The position numbers and the translations under genes were made by a program. Shown piece after piece: positions 33,611 through 41,890 of a stretch of DNA of 64,000 nt. A model generated the notes under the pieces. That model was given only the letters and a program-made list of their open reading frames with translations, did no database searches and was not told the DNA's origin. The DNA is from JAJXZJ01 sp050012855 (GTDB lineage: Bacteria > Verrucomicrobiota > Verrucomicrobiia > Limisphaerales > J093). Numbering within the stretch: position 1 is the first letter of the stretch; each line of letters begins with the position of its first letter. The stretch lies in assembly GCA_050012855.1 (NCBI GenBank), contig JBEKGJ010000006.1, positions 1-64,000 of the forward strand, written 5' to 3'.

Positions 33611-34318
33611 TCAACGCCGCCGATGGAACAGTTCGTCGCCGCTCAACCCGGTCAGCGCCTCGACCCCCTTCAACAAGCGGAACAACGCGTAGAAGATCAT
33701 CGCCGAGGTTGGGACCATGGTTCCCGGCCAGCTCCACAACTGCAGTTTGCCAAGCTGGCGAACGAATTCCGGCGTGCCTGACCGTGCCGGCAGGAGCCAG
33801 ACGGCCAGCCCGAAGTTGACGGCCCCGCCGACCAGCATGGCGCCCGCCAGCATCCACGAAGCCCACGCGAGCAGGGCGTCGAAGTCAGCCACGCGGTGGT
33901 GCAACGCCAGCGCCTCGTGAATCCGCCGCGTGTCGAGCACCTGGTCGTTGTAGAGGAGCGTGCGGACGAGCGGTTGGCTGGTGCGCTGCGACAGCGGGAT
34001 CGCCAGGCCGAGCACGAGTGGCAGCGCCGCCTCCTTCACGGCGAACCAGAACCCGCTCATCTTCATCAACCCGAGTCCGCCGCTGACCAGGGTGCTGACC
34101 AGGCCCAGGACGGCCAGCACGTTCCACGTCCGCCGGCGCAGCAGGTCCCACACGCTGTAGCCGACCGGGAATGCGAGCGCTACCACGAGCGACCACATGG
34201 GGCCCAGGCGGGTTTCGGGGCTTCCCGTCGAGAGAATCACGGCCGGCACCACCGCGTTGAACAGCAGGTTGAACCAGATGTTCTCCGGCGGCGGAGACGG
34301 TCGGGGGCTTTCGCTCAT
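33611..34318 (-). CDS. VC0807-family membrane protein
   Basis: The 235-residue protein begins with a Pro-rich cytoplasmic end, then ENIWFNLLFNAVVPAVIL, typical of the VC0807 family. About six membrane helices follow. A C-terminal FHRRR tail faces the cytoplasm. The family has no established function. Confidence 0.75.
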   Translation of the reverse strand: MSESPRPSPPPENIWFNLLFNAVVPAVILSTGSPETRLGPMWSLVVALAFPVGYSVWDLLRRRTWNVLAVLGLVSTLVSGGLGLMKMSGFWFAVKEAALPLVLGLAIPLSQRTSQPLVRTLLYNDQVLDTRRIHEALALHHRVADFDALLAWASWMLAGAMLVGGAVNFGLAVWLLPARSGTPEFVRQLGKLQLWSWPGTMVPTSAMIFYALFRLLKGVEALTGLSGDELFHRRR

Positions 34319-34391
34319 GGTGCGAAACTGCGACCGGGCCGGCTGGAACGCTCAACTCGAATGACGCCGGGCCGGTGCGGAGCGCCGCGCT

Positions 34392-35291
34392 TCATCGGAC
34401 CGGCAGCGGCGGCAGCGGCGGCCGAGCGGGCGGCGGGGCGGTGTTGAACGCCCCGGTCAGATAGGTGAGCAACGATTCAATCTGCTCGTTGCCCAGCGGT
34501 CCGCCCTCCTCAGTTGACCATGCCGGCATGAGCGTCTTGTCCTTCCCATGCCGGACCCATTGGTTCCAATAATCGCGGTCCTGAGGTTTGTGGAGGGCAT
34601 GGAGGTCGGGTACCATGGTGGCACGGTGGGTGGCTTCGTGGCAGACGCCGCAGACGGCATGGAAAAGCGCCTCGCCCTGTTTGCCGGTGGCCGGGGCCGC
34701 ATGACAGACCGCACAATCAGACCGGAACACCGCCTGCCGGTCGGCGAGGGCCACCTGCAGATTACGCGCCCGGTCCGCCAATCCCATTTGCGTCGTGGCG
34801 GGAATGGCCACGCGGATGGTCAGGTAGCGATAGCCGGCCGTTGTATAGACCGTGACGGTTTTGGTGACGACACCTGATTTGCCGCGGGTGTCCACGTCCA
34901 CGTCGAACGTGCCCGTGGCGCCGGGGGCGAAGGTCCACGGCAAGGTCGGCACCCGCGCCTTGGTGCAGCCGCAGGAAGTGACGATCGAGGTGATGGCGGC
35001 CTCCGCGCTGCTGGTGTTGGTGAGACTGAAGCTGAAGTGGGCCGCTAATTCCCCGGACTTGAGCGTCGTCTCCTTGAGCAGCCCATCCCAGGCAAAGGCG
35101 TTCTCCTCCTTCGGCGGTGTCACCGGGCGTGGCGGCGGGACGGTCAGCGGTCGTACGGCGACGGGCGCGGGCGGCGACGGAGGAAAGGTGGGAAACGGAT
35201 TCGCGTCCTGCCCCAGCGCCGGGAAGACCAGCCCCAAGCAGCCGGCGACCATGGCTGATTTCACGCGACGCAACGGGTCCCCGAACTTCAT
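34392..35291 (-). CDS. Exported DUF1573/cytochrome c fusion protein
   Basis: The protein has a signal peptide (SAMVAGCLGLVFPALGQ), a Pro-rich linker, and a DUF1573 Ig-like domain with the characteristic CGCTKA near residue 110. The C-terminal half carries two CxxCH haem motifs, CAVCH near 196 and CGVCH near 216, and a Met-containing LMPAWS that may ligate haem. DUF1573 plus a cytochrome c in one chain suggests a periplasmic electron carrier or subunit. The ATG at 35291 is one of several close in-frame starts. Confidence 0.7.
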   Translation of the reverse strand: MKFGDPLRRVKSAMVAGCLGLVFPALGQDANPFPTFPPSPPAPVAVRPLTVPPPRPVTPPKEENAFAWDGLLKETTLKSGELAAHFSFSLTNTSSAEAAITSIVTSCGCTKARVPTLPWTFAPGATGTFDVDVDTRGKSGVVTKTVTVYTTAGYRYLTIRVAIPATTQMGLADRARNLQVALADRQAVFRSDCAVCHAAPATGKQGEALFHAVCGVCHEATHRATMVPDLHALHKPQDRDYWNQWVRHGKDKTLMPAWSTEEGGPLGNEQIESLLTYLTGAFNTAPPPARPPLPPLPVR

Positions 35292-35353
35292 AAACATTAA
35301 CATCCGACTATGGCCGGCGCCGTGGCCGGTGGCGAGCCCAAAGTTAGCACGGA

Positions 35354-36790
35354 TCACAAGCGTTTCAATCGCGGACCCTTGGCCGTGTCCTCAATGGTCC
35401 AGCCCCTGGCCTTCAGTTCGTCGCGGAGGGTGTCGGCCTGATCAAAATCCTTCGCCCGGCGCGCGGCCTGGCGGGCTTCGGCCAGTTGGGCGATGTCCTC
35501 GGGGATCTCCGCCGTCCGGGCGATCGCCAGACCGAGGCACTCGAGCAAGCGGTCCCAGATTGCGAGCCGCGCGGCCGCGGCCGGCGGGGTGACTTTCCCT
35601 CCCGCCATGGCCGAGTTCATCACCCGCGCTTCGTCAAACAGCGCCGCCAGCGCCTTCGAGACATTGAAGTCGTCGTCCATGGCGGTGGTGAACTCGGCGA
35701 GCAGTGGGTTCGCTTCGCCCGCCGCGGCGGCCGAAGTCCCGCCGGTCGCGCCAGCGGCGATCTCGGCGAGGCGGGCGTGGCAATCGTCGAGCCGTGCCAG
35801 GGCCATCCGGGCCGCCTGCAGGCCGTCGAGGGTGAAATTGAACGGCTCGCGATAGTGCGCCGAGAGGAGCAGATAGCGGATTTCCCGGCCGTTGCAGCCT
35901 TTCACGAGCAGGTCGCGCAGAGTGAAATAATTGCCCAGCGACTTGCTCATTTTCCGGCCTTCGACGAGGAGGTGCGCGAAATGGAGCCAATACTTGACGA
36001 ACGGCTGGCCCGGCGCCTGGCCGCCCGCCCCTTCGCTCTGAGCGATCTCGTCCTCGTGGTGCGGAAAGATCAGGTCCTCGCCGCCGACGTGCAGGTCGAA
36101 GGTGGGGCCGAGCAGCTTCATGCTCATGGCGCTGCACTCGATGTGCCACCCGGGCCGCCCTTCGCCCCACGGGCTGGGCCAGAACACGGCGCCATCTTCG
36201 GGCACGCGCGCCTTCCAGAGCGCGAAGTCGGCCACCGCCTCCTTGGCGTACTCGTCGTTCTTCACGCGTTCACCGACGCGCAGTTCGTCGAGGTTCAGCC
36301 GCAGCAACTGGCCATAGCGCCCGCCGGCCGCCTGGTATTTCTCAATGCTGAAATAGACCGAACCGTCCGCCGCGCGATACGCCAGGCCGCGGTCCGTGAG
36401 CCGGCCGATCAGCCCGATGATCTCGCCGATGTGCGCCGTGGCGTGGGGAGCGTCGTGCGGCCGGAGGCAGTTCAACGCCGCATGATCCTTCCAGAATTCC
36501 GCCTCGAACCCGCCGGTGTATTCCGCGAGCGACCGCCCCGTCTCCCGCACCCGGCAGATGATCTTGTCCTCGACGTCGGTGATGTTCATCACATGCCGCA
36601 CGGCGTAGCCTTTGAACTCCAAATGGCGGCGCACCAGGTCGGCAATCACGAACGTGCGGAAATTGCCGATATGGCCGAAGTCGTAAACCGTTGGACCGCA
36701 GCAGTACATCCGCACCATCCTGCCGGCAGGATCGAGCGGCACGAACTCCTCCACGGAACGGCTCAGGGTGTTGAACAATCGCAGCGGCAT
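35354..36790 (-). CDS. cysS: Cysteinyl-tRNA synthetase
   Basis: The 478-residue class I enzyme has the zinc-site Cys in YCCGPTVYDFGHIGNFRTF, the HIGH-type GHIGN, ITDVEDKI, the metal-binding GWHIECSAMSMKLLG and HVGGEDLIFPHHEDEIAQSE, and the KMSKSLGNYFT loop near residue 275. The C-terminus ends with the anticodon-binding helices and a typical DTAKGPRLKRL. It is complete. Confidence 0.95.
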   Translation of the reverse strand: MPLRLFNTLSRSVEEFVPLDPAGRMVRMYCCGPTVYDFGHIGNFRTFVIADLVRRHLEFKGYAVRHVMNITDVEDKIICRVRETGRSLAEYTGGFEAEFWKDHAALNCLRPHDAPHATAHIGEIIGLIGRLTDRGLAYRAADGSVYFSIEKYQAAGGRYGQLLRLNLDELRVGERVKNDEYAKEAVADFALWKARVPEDGAVFWPSPWGEGRPGWHIECSAMSMKLLGPTFDLHVGGEDLIFPHHEDEIAQSEGAGGQAPGQPFVKYWLHFAHLLVEGRKMSKSLGNYFTLRDLLVKGCNGREIRYLLLSAHYREPFNFTLDGLQAARMALARLDDCHARLAEIAAGATGGTSAAAAGEANPLLAEFTTAMDDDFNVSKALAALFDEARVMNSAMAGGKVTPPAAAARLAIWDRLLECLGLAIARTAEIPEDIAQLAEARQAARRAKDFDQADTLRDELKARGWTIEDTAKGPRLKRL

Positions 36791-36907
36791 AGCGTAAACG
36801 AAGGCGCAAACCTAGTCCGGGCACCGGCAAAGCAAAAGACCAAAGTCGTCACCCGCCGCGTGCGCGCCGCACGGTAGGGTCCTGATTTCCACCGTCGAAC
36901 GGAGTTT

Positions 36908-36953
36908 GGAGTCCCGGCTTCAGCCGGTTGAGGCCGCCTAAAGGCGGAATTCC
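36908..36953. repeat. Twin-hairpin spacer repeat, copy B
   Basis: Outer arms GGAGT (36908-36912) and ATTCC (36949-36953, one G-T pair) enclose CCGGC-TTCA-GCCGG (36914-36927) and CCGCC-TAAA-GGCGG (36934-36947). It lies in the 290-base gap between the divergent cysS and hypB genes. No other feature is visible there. Confidence 0.75.
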
Positions 36954-37081
36954 CAGCGAAATGAACGCCGTCGCCCCGCACGGACAAGTCAAATCAGGAC
37001 ATCACCCGCCGCACGCGACACCGCCGCACGCGGTTCTGGACAATGCCTACGGTGCGTGCTTTGCTCCCGCCTCACAAGCCT

Positions 37082-37792
37082 ATGTGCGACACGTGTGGAT
37101 GCAACGGAACGGTGCCCGACGCGGCGGCCGCGCACCAGACCGTCGTGGTGGAACGTTCGCTGTTCGAGAAGAACGACGACCTGGCCGGGCGCAACCGGCA
37201 GCGGTTCCGGGCGGCCCGATTGCTGACACTGAACTTCCTTTCGGCGCCAGGTTCGGGCAAGACCACGTTGATCGAGCGAACCGCCGTTGCGCTGGCGGGA
37301 CGGCGGCGGGTGGGCGTGATCGTCGGCGACCTGGCCACGGACAACGACGCGGCCCGGCTGCGGGCGGCGGGTGTCCCGGTGGTGCAGATCACGACGGGCA
37401 CGGTCTGTCACCTGGACGCGGACATGGTGGCGCGCGCGGCGGACCAGCTCGACCTCACGGCGCTGGATATCTTGATCATCGAGAACGTCGGCAACCTGGT
37501 TTGCCCGGCGGATTTTGATCTCGGCGAGGATTTGCGGGTCGTGCTGCTTTCCGTGACGGAAGGCGAGGACAAGCCGCTCAAGTATCCACCCGCGTTCCAC
37601 TCGGCGGACATCGTCGTGGTGACGAAGACCGATCTGGCGGAAGCGGCGGGGTTCGCGCGGGAACAGGCCTTGCTGAACCTTCGTCGGGTGAGCCACCACG
37701 CCGAGATCTTCGAAGTGTCCGCCCGCACCGGTCAGGGCATGACCGCCTGGACGGATTACCTGGCAGGGTTGCGCGGGAATCAGGCCACCTGA
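37082..37792 (+). CDS. hypB: Hydrogenase nickel incorporation protein HypB, orphan
   Basis: The 236-residue protein starts MCDTCGCN, the high-affinity Ni motif. It has the GTPase elements P-loop FLSAPGSGKTTLIE near 55, VGDLATDND near 83, TGTVCHLDADMV (whose Cys and His bind metal in the dimer) and the NKTD-type VVTKTDLAE. It delivers nickel to [NiFe] hydrogenase with HypA. No hypA or hydrogenase gene is in the window. Confidence 0.92.
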   Translation: MCDTCGCNGTVPDAAAAHQTVVVERSLFEKNDDLAGRNRQRFRAARLLTLNFLSAPGSGKTTLIERTAVALAGRRRVGVIVGDLATDNDAARLRAAGVPVVQITTGTVCHLDADMVARAADQLDLTALDILIIENVGNLVCPADFDLGEDLRVVLLSVTEGEDKPLKYPPAFHSADIVVVTKTDLAEAAGFAREQALLNLRRVSHHAEIFEVSARTGQGMTAWTDYLAGLRGNQAT

Positions 37793-37819
37793 ACGCCGTC
37801 CACCCGGGTCGAGTGGCGT

Positions 37820-38269
37820 TCAGTGTTTCGGCCGGAGCAGGATTACCTTCTTGGTCGTGCCGGCGGCCTCAACGCTGTGGGTTTCCACCGACGGATCGTC
37901 GCGCAGGGCGTTGTGGACGATCCGGCGGTCAAAGGCGTTCATCGGCTCCAGTTCGACGATGTCGCCCCAGCGCCGGACCTTTTCGGCGGCCTCGAGGGCC
38001 CGCTTGACCAGCGCCTCGCGCGCCTGGCTGCGGTAGCCGCCGACGTCTAGGGTTACCTTGGGCGAGGTCTTGTCCTGCTGGAAGATAAGCCGGTTGATCA
38101 GGTATTGAATCTCGGCCAGGGTCTGGCCCTGGCGGCCGATGAGGCGGCCGGCGTCCTCGCATTGGAGGTCGAGCAGCAGACCTTCGTCCAGCGGGTGCTC
38201 CTCGATGGTGGCCTCGAAGCCGAGGTGGCGGAGGAATTCCTCGGTGATGGTTTTGGCATTCGCGGGCAT
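37820..38269 (-). CDS. khpB: KH-R3H RNA-binding protein KhpB (Jag)
   Basis: The 149-residue protein has a KH domain with GRLIGRQGQTLAEIQYLINRL near residues 40-60 and an R3H domain with the RxxxH motif in AFDRRIVHNAL near 112. It lacks the N-terminal Jag domain of the Firmicutes form. KhpB binds RNA and is classically encoded beside yidC, as here (45 bases away). Confidence 0.9.
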   Translation of the reverse strand: MPANAKTITEEFLRHLGFEATIEEHPLDEGLLLDLQCEDAGRLIGRQGQTLAEIQYLINRLIFQQDKTSPKVTLDVGGYRSQAREALVKRALEAAEKVRRWGDIVELEPMNAFDRRIVHNALRDDPSVETHSVEAAGTTKKVILLRPKH

Positions 38270-38314
38270 GGCGGGATTTGGGTTTGATGGATGCCGTTGT
38301 TGCGGGCGGGGTGT

Positions 38315-40117
38315 TTATCTTTTTCGCTTCGCAGGAGTCGGGCGGGCAGCCGTGGCGGCGGCAGGAGCTCCGTGGGGGACCAGATTTGCTTTGGTCAATT
38401 TCATCTGCAGAATGCTTAGCAGATTTTGCACCATCCAGTAAAGTGCGAGGCCGGAGGCGAAGTTGTAGAGCATGAAAACGAAGATGAGCGGCATGTATTG
38501 CAGCATCTTCTGCTGCATCGGGTCGGCGCTCGGGGAGGCGGGGGTCATGCGGGCCTGCCAGAACTGGGAGGCGCCCATGAGCAACGGCAACGGGTTGATC
38601 GGGAAGCCATAAATCACGGCTACGGTGTCCGGTTGGGACAGGTCGTAGGCCCAAAGGAAGGATTCGCCGCGCAGTTCGATCGCGCTCTGCAGCATCTGAT
38701 AGAAGCCGATGAACACCGGGATCTGAAAGATCATGGGGAGGCAGCCGCCGAGCGGGTTGACCTTGTTCTCCTTGTAGAACTCCATCACCTTCTGGTTCAT
38801 CTTCCGCGGGTCATCCTTGTATTTCTGCTGGATCTCCTTCATTTGCGGCTGGAGAGCCTGCATCCGTCGCATGGAACGCGTGCTGGCCTGGGTCAACGGC
38901 CAGAAGAGCAGCTTGATGATGATGGTGATGGCGATGATGCACAGGCCGTAAGAGAAATGCAGCGTGTGGTGCAGGCCGTTCATCGAGAGCAACAGGGCCT
39001 TGGCGAACCACCCGAAGAACTTCGAGAAGTTCATCGCCAGATCCTGGTTCTTGGGCAGCTTGGCGAGCGTGTTGTATTCCTTCGGGCCGGCAAACAGGTC
39101 CAGGCGGCTCTCGATGGCCTGGCCGGGTGGCAGCGTCACCGGCGGGTAAACGATCGCGGCTTCGATCCCGGACGGCCGCGCCACCGCCCTTGGGTCCTCG
39201 GCCCGTTCCTGGGCGGTGGGCGGCGGCAGGTCAACCCGGCGCGCGACCAGACGCAAGCCGTTGGTTTCCGGCGCGGCGATCATCGTGAAGAACTGGCTAT
39301 GGGTGGCCACCCAGACGACATTGCTCATGCCCGGGCTGTCGTATTGAGTGCGCGGGGCGGCCGGAACGCACCCTAGACATCCCGCGAACGAACGGTTGTC
39401 GAACCAGCTCGTGTCCACGAACTGCGGACTCTCGCCGTCGTACCATTGTACGCCCAGGAAGCGGCTGATTTCGTCCCGGTTGATCGGCGTGGCCGTCCCG
39501 ACCACGAGCTCACGCACCGGCAGGTTCACGGCCTGGCGCGAACGGTTCTCGATCCGGATCGTGGCCGCGAGGCTGTAGTTGGTCCCGAGTCGAAAATCCT
39601 TCACCAGGCGCAGGCCGTTGGTGAGGTCTTTTTCCGCCCGCAGGCCGGTGTCCGTCTTCATCAACTGGAACGGCGTGCTGTCCTCCAGCGTGCTGCCCCC
39701 GAACAGGGCCAGCGCCGGCACCGGCGCCCACTGGTTCAGCGTGGCAAAACGGTTGGTCGTGGCGGTCGTTCGTTTCACGCGGCCCACGGTGTCCGGGTAA
39801 CGCCGCAGTTCCACCAGCTTCAAGCCGCCGCCGTGCGACGTGAACACATAGCGCACGACCTTGTTTTCAAGGGTGACGAGTTCCTCGGGGGCCGACGGGC
39901 GGATCCAGGAAGGCGCTGGCAGAGTCGGCTCGGAAATGACCGGGGTGGTGACGCCATTGGTTGCGGCGCCTTCGGCGGCGAGGTTGGTTTGGGCGCGGGC
40001 GGGCGCGTTCGTGGGCGTGGCCACATGGACGGGCGGGAAAACGCGGTTGACCAACGGCACCCACAACATCAGCAGGATGAAGCAGACGATGAGGATGATG
40101 ATAGATTTGCGATCCAT
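38315..40117 (-). CDS. yidC: Membrane protein insertase YidC
   Basis: The 600-residue protein has an N-terminal anchor (SIIILIVCFILLMLWVPLVN), a large periplasmic beta domain (about 70-350), and the C-terminal insertase core with PLTQASTRSMRRMQALQPQM, NPLGGCLPMIFQIPVFIGFYQML and IFVFMLYNFASGLALYW. It inserts membrane proteins alone or with SecYEG. The very basic C-terminus (RPTPAKRKR) resembles ribosome-binding tails. Confidence 0.95.
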   Translation of the reverse strand: MDRKSIIILIVCFILLMLWVPLVNRVFPPVHVATPTNAPARAQTNLAAEGAATNGVTTPVISEPTLPAPSWIRPSAPEELVTLENKVVRYVFTSHGGGLKLVELRRYPDTVGRVKRTTATTNRFATLNQWAPVPALALFGGSTLEDSTPFQLMKTDTGLRAEKDLTNGLRLVKDFRLGTNYSLAATIRIENRSRQAVNLPVRELVVGTATPINRDEISRFLGVQWYDGESPQFVDTSWFDNRSFAGCLGCVPAAPRTQYDSPGMSNVVWVATHSQFFTMIAAPETNGLRLVARRVDLPPPTAQERAEDPRAVARPSGIEAAIVYPPVTLPPGQAIESRLDLFAGPKEYNTLAKLPKNQDLAMNFSKFFGWFAKALLLSMNGLHHTLHFSYGLCIIAITIIIKLLFWPLTQASTRSMRRMQALQPQMKEIQQKYKDDPRKMNQKVMEFYKENKVNPLGGCLPMIFQIPVFIGFYQMLQSAIELRGESFLWAYDLSQPDTVAVIYGFPINPLPLLMGASQFWQARMTPASPSADPMQQKMLQYMPLIFVFMLYNFASGLALYWMVQNLLSILQMKLTKANLVPHGAPAAATAARPTPAKRKR

Positions 40118-40125
40118 GAAGGAAA

Positions 40126-40443
40126 TCAGTGATGGCTGCCGGATGGGTTGAGCCTCCCGTCCAGGAAAGGTGTCGGGGTCGGTCCGGAGACACCCTCGGG
40201 TTCCGGTTTGGGCACCGGGTCGTCACCGCACGCGCCCCAGGGATGGCAGCGGGCCAGACGGCGCAGGGCCAGCCAACTGCCCCGCCAGGCGCCGTGAAGC
40301 CGGATGGCCTCGATTGCGTACACCGAACACGTCGGGTGAAAGCGACAGCCGGCGAGCGGACCGAAGACCGTGGCGAGCAGTGGCGACAGCGTCCAGCGAT
40401 AGACGCGGACCAGTGAAATGAGAACGTGTTGGGCGGGGTTCAC
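40126..40443 (-). CDS. yidD: Membrane protein insertion efficiency factor YidD
   Basis: The 105-residue protein shows the whole short family signature: SLVRVYRWTLSPLL, GCRFHPTCSVYAIEAIRLHG, and LALRRLARCHPWGACGDDPVP. Its GTG start at 40443 overlaps the rnpA stop (GTGA). A non-homologous Pro/Ser-rich tail closes the protein. Confidence 0.93.
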   Translation of the reverse strand: MNPAQHVLISLVRVYRWTLSPLLATVFGPLAGCRFHPTCSVYAIEAIRLHGAWRGSWLALRRLARCHPWGACGDDPVPKPEPEGVSGPTPTPFLDGRLNPSGSHH

Positions 40444-40817
40444 GGGGCAGGGGGCAGCAGGCCGGCCTGCCGCAGAACCGTGAGGTAATCGCGTTCGACA
40501 CCCGCCAGGCCCTGGCCGGCGATCGAATTGCGGGCGACCAGAATGATGGTTGCCGGCTTTTGTAGTTCGTGCTGGTGCAGGCGGAAGACTTCGCGCAGCA
40601 GCCGCCGGGCCCGGTTGCGGACCACGGCGGACCCAATCTTGCGGCTGGTGATCACACCGACGCGAGAGGGCGAGCCGGGGGGCAGGACCGTCCAGTTGGC
40701 GATGAGCGAGCCCCGGACCATCCGCCGACCCGACTGGCGCATCTGGGCGAACTCGGCGCTCCGCTGCACCCGCTGGGAGCGGGGCAGACGCATTCGCGGA
40801 GCGGGGGAAACCGCCAT
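40440..40817 (-). CDS. rnpA: Ribonuclease P protein component
   Basis: The 125-residue protein contains the RnpA signature SRKIGSAVVRNRARRLLREVFRLHQ, with the conserved RNR. It assists RNase P RNA in tRNA 5' processing. It lies between rpmH and yidD, the normal bacterial order. The RNase P RNA gene is not in this window. Confidence 0.92.
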   Translation of the reverse strand: MAVSPAPRMRLPRSQRVQRSAEFAQMRQSGRRMVRGSLIANWTVLPPGSPSRVGVITSRKIGSAVVRNRARRLLREVFRLHQHELQKPATIILVARNSIAGQGLAGVERDYLTVLRQAGLLPPAP

Positions 40818-40835
40818 CCGGCTGCAGGGTTGGGG

Positions 40836-40973
40836 TTAGACCGGCGTCAGGCGCTTGCGCCCGACCCGGCGGCGGTTGGCCAGAATGGCCTTGCCGCTCT
40901 TGGTGGCGTTCCGGCTCAGGAAGCCGTGCTGCCGCTTCCGGCGGATCTTGGACGGCTGGTATTGACGTTTCAT
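40836..40973 (-). CDS. rpmH: 50S ribosomal protein L34
   Basis: The 45-residue protein MKRQYQPSKIRRKRQHGFLSRN to GRKRLTPV is a typical L34. ATG 40973 gives the normal length. It heads the rpmH-rnpA-yidD-yidC-khpB series. Confidence 0.96.
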   Translation of the reverse strand: MKRQYQPSKIRRKRQHGFLSRNATKSGKAILANRRRVGRKRLTPV

Positions 40974-41068
40974 GCGATTCGAATGCTGCGATTGCGGCCA
41001 TGCCACGCGCCGCCTCCATGTCAGGAGGCAGGTCACGTACACGACACCCCGTGTGAACGGAAGGCGAG

Positions 41069-41096
41069 AGCTTACCAGTCAAGCGGGTCGCGTCAA
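41069..41096 (-). promoter_or_regulatory. Candidate rpmH promoter
   Basis: On the minus strand TTGACG (41096-41091) and TAAGCT (41074-41069) are 16 bases apart, about 95 bases before the rpmH ATG. The -35 is good, the -10 weak. Confidence 0.35.
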
Positions 41097-41124
41097 GTGC
41101 CCGAACTGGAAGGCAGCGTCCTAG

Positions 41125-41195
41125 TTTGGCGGGTGGGGCTCTGACGAGCCGCTGGTACAAGCCGGCTCGCGAGGACGCTCCACCGGGAAGCCAAA
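41125..41195. repeat. Nested-palindrome spacer repeat, copy 2
   Basis: Outer arms TTTGGC (41125-41130) and GCCAAA (41190-41195), middle arms GGTGGGG (41132-41138) and CTCCACC (41178-41184, one G-T pair), and inner arms CGAGCC (41145-41150) and GGCTCG (41164-41169). It is the same plan as the copy at 2115-2185 in the other orientation. It occupies the gap of about 350 bases between rpmH and the next gene. Confidence 0.6.
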
Positions 41196-41330
41196 TTCGG
41201 ACACTGCCAACTGGAAACACGGCCACCACGATCCCGATCCGCCTGCCGAATGTCGCCCCCCGCGAGATTTCGCTGGCAGTGCGGCGGGCCGGCCGCTAAA
41301 GTCGGGTCCGACCACCAAGCCGTACAAACT

Positions 41331-41801
41331 ATGGATCTTACGTTCAATTGCCCCCACTGCAATCAGGAACTGGCAGTGGATGCCGCCGCCGCCGGACAGG
41401 TCATTCAGTGCCCCACCTGTGGCGCTGAGATCAGCGTGCCCCAGCAGGAGGTGTCCGTGCCGCACCACGCCGGTGTCATGGGCACTTCGGCTGCGGCCAA
41501 GATTGAACGTCATTTTTCCGTGCCGGTTCACGATGCGCCGGCCGAGGTGCTCATCGCCCGCGCGGTGAAGAAGGAAGAAGAGAGCGCCGACGGCCAGAAG
41601 AAGATGAAGCTGCGCGTCATCCGCCACACCGATTGCATCGAACTGGGGCACGACCGCTACGAGGAACTCGTGGCCGGCTTCCTCAACAAGGTCGGCGAGG
41701 AGAACATCGTCAGCATCACGCCGCTCAACTACACCCACATTGACATCGCGACCCAGAAGGTGCTCACCGACTACGCGGTGCAGATTGTCTATAAGGGTTG
41801 A
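41331..41801 (+). CDS. Zinc-ribbon protein, unknown
   Basis: The 156-residue protein starts MDLTFNCPHCNQELAVDAAAAGQVIQCPTCGAEI, a CxxC...CxxC zinc ribbon of the kind found in MJ0042-like domains. The remaining 100 residues are mixed alpha/beta (IRHTDCIELGHDRYEELVAGFLNKVGEENIVSITPLNYTHIDI) with no membrane segment. The C-terminal half is unrecognised but resembles proteins I recall from Verrucomicrobiota genomes. Confidence 0.7.
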   Translation: MDLTFNCPHCNQELAVDAAAAGQVIQCPTCGAEISVPQQEVSVPHHAGVMGTSAAAKIERHFSVPVHDAPAEVLIARAVKKEEESADGQKKMKLRVIRHTDCIELGHDRYEELVAGFLNKVGEENIVSITPLNYTHIDIATQKVLTDYAVQIVYKG

Positions 41802-41890
41802 TTGCCGCCGTCGCCGATCACGACTTCCCGCGCGGGGTCATGCCGGACGCGCAAGAAGTCTGACGTCGCGTCACGCCGTCTCAACGCCGG

